Assembly (NCBI GenBank): GCA_026874595.1
Contig: CM049314.1
Coordinates: 51,691,812-51,755,811 of the forward strand
Source of the DNA: Sipunculus nudus
Taxonomy: Eukaryota; Annelida; Sipuncula; Golfingiida; Sipunculidae
Reading direction: 5' to 3'
DNA length: 64,000 nt
Shown here in pieces: positions 37,701-49,256 of this stretch; the stretch's first letter is position 1, and every line of letters begins with the position of its first letter. Made by a program: the position numbers and the translations under genes. The notes under the pieces are model-generated. The model did not search any database. It had not been told where the DNA came from and saw only the letters and a program-made list of their open reading frames with translations.

Positions 37701-38690
37701 TACATCATCTGTCACCTGGCTGATGTAATCAATATCTGTCATCTGGCTGGTGTCTTCATCATCTGTCATCTGGTTGGTGTCTTCATCATCTGTCATCTGG
37801 CTGATGTCTTCATCATCTGTCATCTGGCTGGTGTCTTATCATCTGTCATCTGGCTGGTGTCTTTATCATCTGTCATCTGGCTGGTGTCTTTATCATCTGT
37901 CATCTGACTGGTGTCTTCATCATCTGTCTTATGGCTGGTGTCTTCATCATCTGTCCTCTGGCTAGTGTCTTCATCATCTGTCATCTGGCTGATGTATTCA
38001 TCATCTGTCATCTGGCTGATGTCTTCATCATCTATCATCTGGCTGGTGTCTTCATCATCTGCCATCTGGTTGATGTCTTCATTATCTGTCATCTGGCTGA
38101 TGTCTTCATCATCTCTCATCTGGCTGATGTCTTCACCATTGATCATCTGGCTGATGTCTTCATCACCTGTCATCTGGCTGATGTCTTCATCACCTGTCAT
38201 CTGGCTGATGTCTTCATCATCTGCCATCTGGCTGATGTCTTCATCATCTGTCATCTGGCTGATGTCTTCATCATCTGTCATCTGCCTGGTGTCTTCATCA
38301 TCTGTCATCTGGCTGGTGTCTTCATCATCTGTCATCTGGTAAGTGTCTTAATCATCTGTCATCTGGCTGATGTCTTCATCATCTGTCATCTGGCTAGTGT
38401 CTTCATCATCTGTCATCTGGCTGGTGTCTTTATCATCTGTCATCTGGCTGGTGTCTTTATCATCTGTCATCTGGCTGGTGTCTTCATCATCTGTCCTCTG
38501 GCTGATATTTTCATCATTGGTCATCTGGCTGGTGTCTTCATCATCTGTCATCCGGCTGATGTGTTCATCACCTGTCATCTGGCTGGTGTCTTCATCATCT
38601 GTCCTCTTGCTGATGTATTCATCATCTGTCATCTGGCTGGTGTCTTCATTATCTGTCCTCTGGCTGGTGTCTTCATATATAAGTCATCTT
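34705..38690. repeat. 27-bp minisatellite, about 148 units, within photolyase intron 2
   Basis: The consensus unit is tcatcatctgtcatctggct followed by gatgtct (27 bp), with GAT/GGT alternating at the variable position. It starts within about 6 bp of the exon 2 donor. Because 27 is divisible by 3 and the unit lacks stops in several frames, frames of up to 675 codons arise on both strands (nonapeptides FIICHLADV and SSSVIWLMS on plus, DISQMTDDE on minus). Higher-order structure is visible: a block with 'gatgtatttattatctg' and truncated units recurs at about 35211, 36650 and 37607. Confidence 0.95.
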
Positions 38691-40014
38691 GCTGATGTCC
38701 TTAGTTTAATAACACTGTCCCTGTTGCATGTTTTTGGTAAGTTCAATATGGTATTTTAAACAAGTCACACACCAAGTCTGGATACTATGGTTCAAAGGTG
38801 GTCACGCCGCCCCATCAGAGATTTTGTTTGGACACGATAACTCAAAATATATTTCAAGGACCTTTACCAAACTTGACATGTGCATAGATATTGGTGAGAC
38901 GGCAAAGCCTATAAAAAATGGAGTTATGACCTTTACTAGGATAGTGACCTTGACCTTGAATAAGTCCATTTTGGGGGAAAATCACACAAAATCTTAAATA
39001 TCTCAAGAAATCTTGCATGGATTGATCCAAAAATCCAGTTGACTGAAGACTTTGGATAGTGTTGTCATATACTGTAAACTGGTGGTGCCACCTATTATCC
39101 TTTTCTTGTTTTCCTGCTGTTTAATAACCCCATCATTGCCACTTGACAGTACTGTGAGCATTATAAGTCAAAATCAAATGGACAGATTTCTTTCATATTA
39201 TGCATATACATAGACATGGGTTATGGGATGATGTATATTTAAATTTAGGTCATGACCTTTCCTATGAGAGTGGCCTTGACCTTAAATTTTGCCACATATG
39301 GTGACAATAACACAAAATCATAAATATCTCAATAAGGGATTCATGGATTGGTCCAGAAATCAAATTGATCAAAGATCTTGGATAACTTTGTCTTCTGCGG
39401 AAGACAGGTGGCACCACCTTTCATCCTTTACTTGTTATCGCGCCTTTTAATACCCCATCATTGCCACTTGACAGTACTATTAGCATTATAAGTAAAAAAA
39501 TTATGGACAGATTGGGCCAAAAATTCTGCTGGTCCATTCACCTTGGATACCTCCATCTTATATTTAAGGCTGGTGGCGCCTTCTGCAATCGTTTTTTTGT
39601 GGAGTCAATCTTTACGTTTGCTTTCTGTGAAAAATTGCTCACATCTCAAGAGTGGTTCAGTGTATTGGTCTGAAATTTGGCATGTACATCCATCTTGGAG
39701 AGTTTTCTTGTGAAGCAGACAGGTGGCAACACCTACCTTACAGTTTTAGTAGTAGAAATGAATGCCCTTTTCTCAGGAATGATTTGTTATATTGGCCTGA
39801 AATTGTGCTTGTCCATATATCTTGGATACTTCCATCTCATGTTCAGGACTGGTGGCACCATGTGCCATTGTTTTCATTGGGCTTCCATTTGCTCTAGGTG
39901 AAAATTGCTCATATCTAAGGAGTCCTTCAATGTGTTTGTCTGCAATTTGGCATGTACATCCATCTTGGAGAGTTTTCTCATCAACCAGATGGGTGACACC
40001 ACCTACCCTACCAA

Positions 40015-43000
40015 TTTTTAGCTCAGCTGACTGAAAGTCATCTAAGCTATAGCGATCACTCTTTGTCCGTCGTCCGTCTGTCCGTCTGTCCGTCCGTTAA
40101 CCAGGCACAAATCGTAACCGCTGGACCTAGAACCTTGTAACTTGGGATTCTGAGAGGTCCATAAAAAATCTCCTTGGAAACCAGAAATTAGGTCTCTGTT
40201 ACTCATATCCTTCGAGCTATGGGGCCCGAAATTACCCCCCAGAATAGTCAAAAATTTCATACAAAAACTTCAATATCTCATTAACTACATCACTGATGGT
40301 CATGATTTTTGGCATATATATTGATCATGAGATATTACATCATTTCCTGCAGACTGGTGGCGCCACCTGTATTTTTCGATTTTTTACGAATTTTTTTCTC
40401 TATTTTTGAGACCTTTAAAAATGTGAACATCTGTTAACAAGGCACAAATCATAAAGACTGGACTTAGAATCTTAATTCTTGACACACTGAGAGGTCCATG
40501 AAAAATCTCCTTGGAAACCAGAAATTAGGTCTCTGTTACCCATATCCTTCGAGCTATGGGGCCCCAAAGTACCCCCCAGAATAGTAAAAAATTTCATACA
40601 AAAACTTCAATATTTCAATAACTACATCACTGATGGTCTTCATTTTTGGCATACATATTGATCATGAGATGTTCGATCAGTTCCTGCAGACTGGTGGCGC
40701 CACCTGTACTGTTTGATTTTTTACGATTTTTTCCTCTATTTTTGAGACCTTTGAGGATGCTGTCATCTGTTAGCGTGGCACAAATCGTAACGACTGGACC
40801 TAGAATCTTCATTTTCGACACACTGAGAGACCTATGAAAAGTCTCCATGGAAACCAGAAATTAGGTCTCTGTTACCCATATCCTTCGAGCTATGGGGCCC
40901 GAAATTACCCCCCAGAATAGTCAAAAATTTCATACAAAAACTTCAATATCTCATTAACTACATCACTGATGGTCATGATTTTCGACATACATATTGATCA
41001 TGAGATGTTTCATCAGTTTGTGCAGACTGGTGGCGCCACCTGTATTTTTCAATGTTCACGAATTGTTTTCTCCATTTTTGAGACCTTTAAGGATGTAGTT
41101 ATCTGTCAACAGGGTACAAATCGTAACGACTGGACCTAGAATCTTCGTTCTTGACACACAGGGAGACCCATGATAAGTCTCCATGGAAACCTGAAATTTG
41201 GTCTCTGTTACCCATATCCTTTGAGCTATGGCACTCCAAAGTACAGCTCAGAATAATGGAAAATTTGATACAAAAGCTAAAGTATCTGAACAACTAATGC
41301 AGAGATAACCATAATTGTTTGCATGGATATTGATCATGGAGTGTTTCATAAGTTTCTGCAGACTGGTGGCACCACCTGTATTTGTTCGGTTTTTTTAACG
41401 AAATTTTTCTGTATTTTTGAGACCTTTAAAGATATGAACATCTGTTAACAGGGCACAAATCATAAAAACTGGACCAAGAATCTTCATTCTTGACACACAG
41501 GGAGACCCATGAAAAGTCTCCATGGAAACTTGAAATTAGGTCTCTGTTACCCATATTCTTTAAGCTGTATGGGTCCAAAATACCCCCCCCCCCCCCCCTA
41601 GAATAATGGAAAATTTGATACAAAAACTGCAGTATTTCAATAACTACAACACTGATGGTCATGATTTTCGGCATACATATTGATCATGAGCTGTTCCATC
41701 AGTTTCTGCAGACTGGGTGTGCCACCTCTATTTTTTTTCAAATTTTTACGAATTTTGTGCTTTTTTTGAGACCTTTAAAGATGTGGTTATCTGTCAACAG
41801 GGTACAAATCACAACAACTGGACCTAGAATCTTCATTCTTGTCATGCAAGGAGGCCCATGAAAGGTGCCTGTGGAAACTTGAAATTAGGTCTCTGTTACC
41901 CATATCCTTCAAGCTATAGGACTCCGAAGTATCCCTCAGAATAATGGACAATTTGATACAAAAACTGAAGTATCTGAACAACTAATGCAGAGATCACCAT
42001 GATTTTTTGCATGGATATTGACCATTAAGTGTTTTTTTTATTAGTTTCTGCAGACTGGTGGAGCCACCTGTATTTTTGTATCAGCCAAAACGAAGTTTTG
42101 CGGAAACTATGTTTTTGACCGAGTTCCTCCACCGCGGCGGCGTTCGTTTCCAGAGAGCTCCTCGGAGACTAATGGACCGATTTTTCCCAAACTTACACCT
42201 ATTATCGGGTCACATGTGAACTGGTGCCTAACCAATTTGCGTTGACCTCTGACCTTTCCTCTCTATCCAGTGTCCATTTGTGGGTCTGATTCCACTCATA
42301 AACCCACATCTCTGGAACCGTTTGACCGATCAGGAAATAAAATTGATACAAATGTAGCCCTTGGATTGCTTTATAACATACACAAAAAATGGTGGAGCCA
42401 CCTGTAACCATGTTTGCACAGTGTCCATCTGTTCATCTGCCTTGGGTTAAAATCACTCATATCTCTGCAGTGAATTGACTAATTCACCTGAAATTCGTCA
42501 TGCGTATACATCCAGGATAGCTTTCTTGATTTTATGACAGGTGGCGCCACCTACGTTCACGTTCACGCTGATGACATCCAAGCTTATATCTTGGGAACCG
42601 TTTGACCGATCAGGAAATAAAATTTATACAAATGTAGCCCTTTGAAAGCTCTGTAACATACACAAAAAATGGTGGCGCCACCTGTAACAATGTTTGCACA
42701 GCGTCTGTCTGTTAGTCTGCCGTGGCCTAAAATCACTCATTTCTCTGTATCGGTTCGACATAACTGCCTAAAATTTTGCAGGTTTATACATCGTGGACAG
42801 CTTTCTTGATTTTATGACAGGTGGCGCCACCTACATTCTAGTTAACGCTGCACACATCCAAGCTCATATCTCAGGAACCAATTGACCGATTGGGCCAAAA
42901 TTGTGCATGTGTTTAGATCTCACATAGGTCTTTATCATACACAAAACTGGATGGGTTACCTGCAAAGATTTTTGCACAGTGTTTGTCTGTTTGTCTGCCA

Positions 43001-43420
43001 TGGGCAAAAATCGCTCATATACATGTAGTGGTTTGACTTTTCTGCCTAAAATTTTGCAGGTGTATACAACTTTGACAGCTTTCTGGATTTGTGGTAGGTG
43101 GCACAACCTACATACACATTTAGGCTGCAGACATCCATGCTAATATGCAACATACCTCCCCTTGCCACTCAATCCATGCCTCACTATCCGATTTTGGCAG
43201 ATACATGTAGTCACTTGTCGGTTACCCGTATTCTAGTTTTAAAAGTTTACACATTTTTCTCTATTTTTGAGATATATAAATACAGACTAAATCTTGGTCT
43301 GTTGGTTAATCTGTTTGATGCTTCAGTTGAATGGGTATATACTACCATTCTAATGATAAAATTTCCTTTTGCGAATCTCTTCCCAGTCAGCTGAGCGTCA
43401 TGACCCATGGGTCACTTGTT
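40015..43420 (+). mobile_element. Family A element (A8) with ~340-bp tandem units and a C insert
   Basis: It starts TTTTTAGCTCAGCTGACTG-AA-AGTCATCTAAGCT with (GTCC/GTCT)n. It ends CAGCTGAGCGTCATGACCCATGGGTCACTTGTT. About six units of 335-350 bp (landmark ctgttaacagggcacaaatc at about 40095, 40430, 40766, 41102, 41440, 41791) each contain one GGTGGCGCCACC-type site. The C4 element interrupts the last unit; a poly-C run is at about 41582-41599. Confidence 0.75.
42079..43238 (+). mobile_element. Family C element (C4), diverged
   Basis: It starts TATCAGCCAAAAC-GAA-GTTTTGCGGAAA and ends GGCAGATACATGTAGTCACTT.., then ACCCGTATTCTAGTT. The ends have more changes than C1-C3. Tandem palindromes are at 42538, 42672 and 42820. 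Confidence 0.7.
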
Positions 43421-43659
43421 ATAGTATAAGTTAATCACTTTTCTCAAGAGTAATTCACTGTATTGACCACCATATTTGGTAAAGAATATTGTTTCTCAAG
43501 TTGATAGATGGAAGAAACCATGGTTGCTTGCTAAGTGTCAGTATATGCTGCTGAAGGGGGGCCTATTCTTAAAAGGGGGGGGGGGGGGGGGAATTATTTG
43601 TCTAGGAATACTATGGCACTACAAGAAATGTCTAGTTATGACATGGTTTGTGAACTGTT

Positions 43660-44357
43660 TGCTTCATCTAATAGAGGTAACTAGGCCAAACTGTAACTGA
43701 TAACTGGGCCAAATTGTGAACTTTACATTTCATTTGATACAGATAACTGGGCCATGCTCTAAACTATTCATTATGTCTCAACCCCTCCAGGGGAGACGTT
43801 TTCAGTGCCATCTTCTGTCATGGTTGTCATCAGTCGTCATGGTCTGTAGGATATCTTGTAAAGGTGATAACTTTTGAAGGGCTGCATATTTTCCTCCAAA
43901 ATATGAAATACTCCTTGTTCTTCCCAAAATCTTGGAAGTGTTCAGAAACCTGGTGATCTTGACCTTTATCTTCAAGGTCAAATCTGCAGAAATGTGAAAT
44001 TCTTGTGAACCTCATAAATTTTGAAGTATATATCATTTTGTACTCAAATTTGGTACACCTATTGTTCTTACCAAGTCCTTGGACAGGTTCGAAACCCAAT
44101 GACCTTGACCAGGATCTTCAAGGTCAGATCTGCTGAAATGTAAAAGTTTTGTGAACCTCATAACATTTGTAGTATTTCACATTTTGTCCTTTAATATGGT
44201 ACACCAATTGTTCTACCAAGTTCTTGGATGAAACATGAACCAGTTTTCTGCAGAAAACATGGGCATGCTGTATACTTTTTAAATCTTTTGATACAGAAAA
44301 CTTGGCCATGCTCTAAACTTTGCACCACATTTGATACAGATAACTGGGCCTGTATAC
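43660..44357 (+). repeat. Left outliers of the 43-bp splice-acceptor repeat plus an unrelated insert
   Basis: Units like tttgatacagataactgggc occur at about 43676-43770 and 44262-44350. Between them (about 43775-44230) lies other sequence with two 'gaccttgacc..cttcaaggtcagatctgc' blocks about 150 bp apart. No gene is seen. Confidence 0.7.
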
Positions 44358-47300
44358 TTTTTAGCTCAGCTGACTTTCAGTCATGCTGGGCTATAGCGAT
44401 GGGTCTTTGTCCGTCGTCCTTCCGTCCGTCCGTCCGGCCGGCCGTCCGTCCATTAGCAGGGCACAAATCGTAACCGTAGGGGCTAGGGCCATGAACCCTA
44501 TGCAGTCTTAGAGGTTATAAAAAGATCTCCTTGCAAACCCGAAATTAGGTCACTGTGACCTATATTCTCGAAGTTATGGGGTGTGTTTGCACCCCCCAGA
44601 AATAACTCTTTGAGACAAAATTTTCATCCCAAACCTTCCATCTTTCACATACAGCTCACCTACCAACAGGGGAAGAACCATAATTTTTTTTAGGTCAAAA
44701 GGTCAAAGGTCAAGGTCACAGGAGCCTCTTCTTTGAAAAGCCTGTGGATGCATTTTAAGCCAACCCTTTCATCCCAATTCTTTGATCTTTCACATATAGC
44801 TCACCTACTAAGTTGGAGAAGAATCCTATAGATTTTGAGGTCACAAGGTCAAAGGTCAGGGTCACAGGATCCACTTCTTTGAAAAGGTTGTGGACACATT
44901 TCAAGCTAGACTTTTCATACCAAACCTTTCAGCACTGATATGGCTTCTCTGCCAACAGGGGAAAAGACCTGTTGATTTTGAGGTCAAAGGTCAAGTTCAC
45001 AGCACCCACTTCTTGCATGGAGTAATTTTCAGGCAAACTTTTCAATCTGTACCTTCCATCTGTCATATATGGCTTACCTACCAATAAGGGAAGAAGCCTA
45101 TTGATGTTGAGGTCAAAAAGTCAAAGGTCAAGGTCACAATATTTAATTGTTCTAAATGCTTGTTAGCATATTTCAAGTGTAACTGTTCAACCCAAACCTT
45201 CAGTCTTTCACATATGCCACATCTATGCATCACTCAGTTTGACACAAACTTCATATTTATGGGTCTTTTTGCTTGAATAAATAACCTATTGATTTTGGGG
45301 TCAGCTGGTCAGCAGGTTAAAGGTTGCAGGTCAAAGTTATTCACCCATTGGTTGCCAAGTAATTACACCAGATTTAAGTAGTTAGTAGTTACCCATCATT
45401 TAGAAAAAATCCAGTTGATATGTGGGCAAAAGGCCAAGGTCATAGGTCAGTGATGTTCACAATTACTTATTTTATAGGTCAGTGATGTTCACAATTACTT
45501 ATTTTATAGACCATCTCTATTTTTCTTGTATATATAACCATCCCACCCCAGCTGGTAATCTCCCTGTGTGGCTGTAATTGTGAGTGACACTGGTGACATA
45601 TGACTCCCTTTTGTTTCAGCCTATTAAGTGATAAGGATCAGTGATAAGTACCTCGTTACTTCATAACAAAAACACTGTTGTCTGAATGCTTCAGCCAGGC
45701 ATTAAGACTATGAGAGTATAGTATTAAGGTTTAGCTACTGATTTATAAGATGATGGGAACATTTTGCAGTTTATTTTATGGAATCCTAGCAATAAACATA
45801 GTTTCCTAGATATCTGAATATTTTAATATATATCACCACATATAAAAGCAAGTGTTTGTTCTCATAATATGTGGATGTGTACCTTGATTTAGGATGGCTT
45901 TTTGTTTTATTTCAAGACCCTTAGTCATGCTTTCTGCATTTCTTTTCTTTCAGGTTTGGCAGTTTACCTACCCTGCTGACCCCATTGAAAAGCAGAGTGA
46001 TAATAAAAAATATTGGACTTACACTTTTTACAATTGCATATCTATAAATATGATATGAGCTCCTGGACATGCCTTTTGAATTATTTTGGACATTCATTAC
46101 TGGATAATTTGCCCCAAGTTTGGTCTCTTATTGGAGAATGTGGGATATCAAATGTCATACTTGTCAGAAATCCATTATGTCTGCCAGTTAGCCACCTTAG
46201 AAATTATTTCTTCAGTGCAGTTTCAGTAATTTTTCTTTAATGTTTGGTCCGATTTAGAGAATGTTTGTTGTCTGATTTCAGACTTGTCAAAAGTCCAATA
46301 TGGCCACCAGGCAACCATCTTTTAATTCCTTTTGATCATATTATTTCAAGAACAGTTAAAGTGAATGCAGTTGGATGTATATTTATGTAATCTTGTAAAG
46401 GATTGGGTCAAATATTTCTGAATAAATATTACCATCATTTATAAAAGTGCAATACAGTTGGCTTGTATTGAATAAAAATACATACAGAAGCACCTGTTTC
46501 TCAATAATTGCATCCGCCAAAACAGAGTTTTGCGGATACTAGGTTTTCAGCTGCACGCCGCTGCCGCCGCGTAGGTGTCCGGAGAACTCCTCCATAACCG
46601 CTGGGCAGAATTTTACGAAACCCGGGATTATGTTCAGTTCACATGTGAACTGCTGCACCCCAATTTTGTTTTGACCTCTGACCTTTCTTCTGCACTCTGC
46701 GTCAGTTTGTGTGTCTGTTTCCACACATAAACCAACATATCTCGGGAACCGTTTGACCGATCAGGAAATTTTTTTGCACAAATGTAGCCCTTGGAGAGCT
46801 GTTTAACATACAAAAAATGGTGGCGCCACCTGCAACCATGTTTGCACAGTGTCCATCTGTTTGTATGCCTTGGGTTAAAATCACTCATATCTCCGCAGTG
46901 GTTTGACTAATTCACCTGAAATTCAGCATGTGTATACAAATGTAGCCCTGGGATAGCTTTATAACATATACAACAAAAGGTGGCGCCACCTGCAACCATG
47001 TTTGCACAGTGTCCATTTGTTCATCTGCCTGGGGTTAAAATCACTCATATCTCTGCAGTGGTTTGACTAATTCACCTAAAATTTGGCATGCGTATACATC
47101 CTAGACAGCTTTTCTGATTTTATGACAGGTGGCGCCACCTACATTAACATTTATGCAGCAGATAGCCAAGCTCATATCTTGGGAACCGTTTGACCGATTG
47201 AGCCAAAGTTTTGCATGTGTATAGTTCTGACATAGCTCTTTATCATACGCAAAACTGGTGGCACCACCTGCAGCCATTTTTGCACAGCGTCCATCTGTTT

Positions 47301-47885
47301 GTCTGCCAAGGGCAAAAATCACTCATATACATGTAGTGGTTTGACTTATCTGCCTTAAATTTTGCATATGTATACAACTTGGACAGCTTTCTGGATTTTG
47401 TGGTAGGTGGCGCAACCTACATACACAATGGGGCTGCAGACATCCATGCTAATATGCAACACTTCACTCTATTTCCCCTTGCCACTCAATCCATGCCACA
47501 CTTCACCAGTTCCACTCTGATTTAGGCGGATACATGTAGTCGCTTGTCGACTACCCGTATTCTAGTTCTGGCATGTATTTCCTTGATTTTTGCTATATAT
47601 TTTGATCTTATATTTGCCCTTTGTGAAGTTCCTTATGAGACTGACAGGTTTCAAGCAAGCTGTTGGAATAGTTCCTGATAGCTTAACAATCATGCATTTT
47701 CCTCAGACCATCAATTCACTGTGTTTTAACCAGACATAGGTTATATATATTTCTGTTGTCATAGAAAATTTTCAACAAATTGGCAAATTGGTTCTTCAAA
47801 ATTTGACTGGAAGTTGTGAATCTCAGTCCATGATGTCACAGGTCATGCATGGCAGCTGAGCGTCATGACCCATGGGTCACTTGTT
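44358..47885 (+). mobile_element. Family A element (A9) carrying C3, sister of A2
   Basis: It starts TTTTTAGCTCAGCTGACTTTC and ends CAGCTGAGCGTCATGACCCATGGGTCACTTGTT. It is collinear and nearly identical with A2 (881-5013), including the nested C element, but has fewer C tandem units and no CCG expansion. It sits inside the 43-bp array: repeat units stop at 44357 and resume at 47886. Confidence 0.8.
46511..47567 (+). mobile_element. Family C element (C3) nested in A9
   Basis: It starts CATCCGCCAAAAC-AGA-GTTTTGCGGATA and ends GGCGGATACATGTAGTCGCTT, hairpin, ATTCTAGTT. It has about two tandem units, with palindromes at 46820, 46978 and 47127. It lies in the same position of A9 as C1 does in A2. 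Confidence 0.75.
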
Positions 47886-48545
47886 ATATCTTTTGTTCAG
47901 ATAACTTGGCCATGCTTTATACTTCCACATCATTTGATACAGGTCACTGGGCTATGCTGTAATCTTTTCCCTTCATTTGATACAGCTAACTTGGCCATAA
48001 TGTAAACTTTACATTTCATTTGATACAGATAACTGGGCTATGCTGTAAACTTTACATTTTATTTGACACATATAACTGGGCTATACTGTAAACTTTACAT
48101 TTCATTTGATACATATTACTGGGCTATACTGTAAATTTTTCATTTCATTTGATTCAGCTAACTTGGCCATGCTGCAAATTTTACATTTCATTTGATAGAG
48201 ATAACTGGGCTATACTATAAACTTTTCATTTCATTTGATACAGCTAACTTGGCCATGCTGTAAACTTTACATTTCATTTGATACAAAAAACTGGGTCATG
48301 CTGTAAACTTTTCATTTCATTTGATATAGATAATTGGGCCATACTGTAAACTTTACATTTCATTTGATACAGCTAACTTGTCCATGCTGTAAACTTTACA
48401 ATTCATTTGACACAGATCACTGGGCCATGCTGTAAACTTTTCATTTCATTTGATACAGATAACTCGGCCATGCTGTAATCTTTTACATTTCATTTGATAC
48501 AGGTAACTGGGCCATGCTAGAAACTTTACATTTCATTTGATACAG
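47886..48545. repeat. 43-bp minisatellite built from the photolyase exon 3 acceptor, about 15 units
   Basis: The unit reads acatttcatttgatacag, then ataactgggccatgctgta, then aactttt. The first part is the exact polypyrimidine/acceptor sequence of exon 3 (tttgatacag ending at 48545) and the second is the first bases of exon 3. Units step by 43 bp (for example 48011 to 48054). In the array copies the coding part reaches a TAA where the true exon has TAC, so a mis-spliced unit would stop at once. Confidence 0.9.
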
Positions 48546-48691
48546 ATAACTGGGCCATGCTGTACACACAGAAACTTGCCCTGAAGCTGGCTGTACCATT
48601 ACACGTGTGCTTCTGCCTTGTTCCACGGTTTCTCGGGGCGACCATCAGACAGTTTGGTTTCATGCTCAAAGGTCTACAGGAGGTTGAGAGG
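48546..48691 (+). CDS. PHR: Class II CPD photolyase, coding exon 3 (residues 84-132)
   Basis: The acceptor tttgatacag precedes AT, which completes the Asp codon begun in exon 2, then 48 codons; the donor gtcagt follows at 48692 (phase 0). The exon starts with N-W-A-M-L-Y-T-Q, the continuation of the class II motif RDQRVQ-D-N-W-A-L-L-Y-A-Q. It carries the next strand [15 protein letters not shown] and the conserved [18 protein letters not shown] helix of the antenna domain. Its acceptor and first 20 bases are the source, or the last unit, of the 43-bp tandem array immediately upstream, so about fifteen near-copies of this acceptor precede the real one. The correct one is the last, the only unit followed by an open frame. 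Confidence 0.92.
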
Positions 48692-49256
48692 GTCAGTTGC
48701 TAAATCACCTGTTTATTTGTTTGTAATCCTTTTCAATCATGCCAATACATTTTCATATAAAAAAAGTTCAGAATTATTATATTTTTTTAGGAAGAGAAAA
48801 ATGCTAAACATGTGGAGAACTGTCTGAACTTGTGATCAGACCAATGGAAATATCCACTCATATTATTTACTGATTTTTAAGTCTTTGATCACCACCAGAG
48901 AGTGATCTTGGATTTCCTTTAATGTGTATTATCTCTAAAATTTAATTGATTGGTGGGATAATTTACAGGACTGGTCTCTATGAGAAATCTGGTATGCCAG
49001 CCAATGGCATGGTGCAGCACTAATTTATGACTTATCTTGTCTCAGTCATTTCTAGTTATATCCAGTAAGAACAGTTAACTGGATGTTAAGTGAATTATCA
49101 TTAACTGAAGTGGATACAGCTCAGTTCAGCTCATGCTGGGTAATCATGCAATAAAACAGACCCTTATTTTTGTTTCTCACAAAAAATGTGACCACATTTC
49201 AATAAAAAATTTGTTTTGCAGGATGAAGTTCACGACAGGCGCATCTACAAATATCA
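48692..49256 (+). other. Intron 3, left part
   Basis: AT-rich sequence without recognisable repeats or genes. The end (ttgttttgcag, then an open stretch GATGAAGTTCACGAC... to about 49256) looks like a splice acceptor with a short open frame, but it matches no part of photolyase that I know and is cut by the A10 element. Confidence 0.4.

Larger units (their letters stand above)
38776..43637 (+). mobile_element. Family B element (B2), 5' arm truncated, carrying A8
   Basis: It begins gtctggatactatggttcaa, so the left hairpin arm is missing, then follows B1 and B3 (agagattt..ttggacac.ataactcaaa). It ends tttgtctaggaatactatggcac...aagaaatgtctagtt at 43637. Two GGTGGYRCC-type motifs lie in the body. 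A8 is inserted at 40015. A poly-G run is at about 43575-43591. Confidence 0.65.

Noticed and set aside
34705-38690. CRISPR-like periodic array
   Set aside because: The 27-bp units are contiguous without unique spacers, in an animal intron; it is a minisatellite.
34516-38759. Long open frames (up to 675 codons on plus, 335 on minus) that look like repeat proteins
   Set aside because: They are the 27-bp tandem repeat read in several frames at once, inside photolyase intron 2. There is no start context, domain or codon signal.
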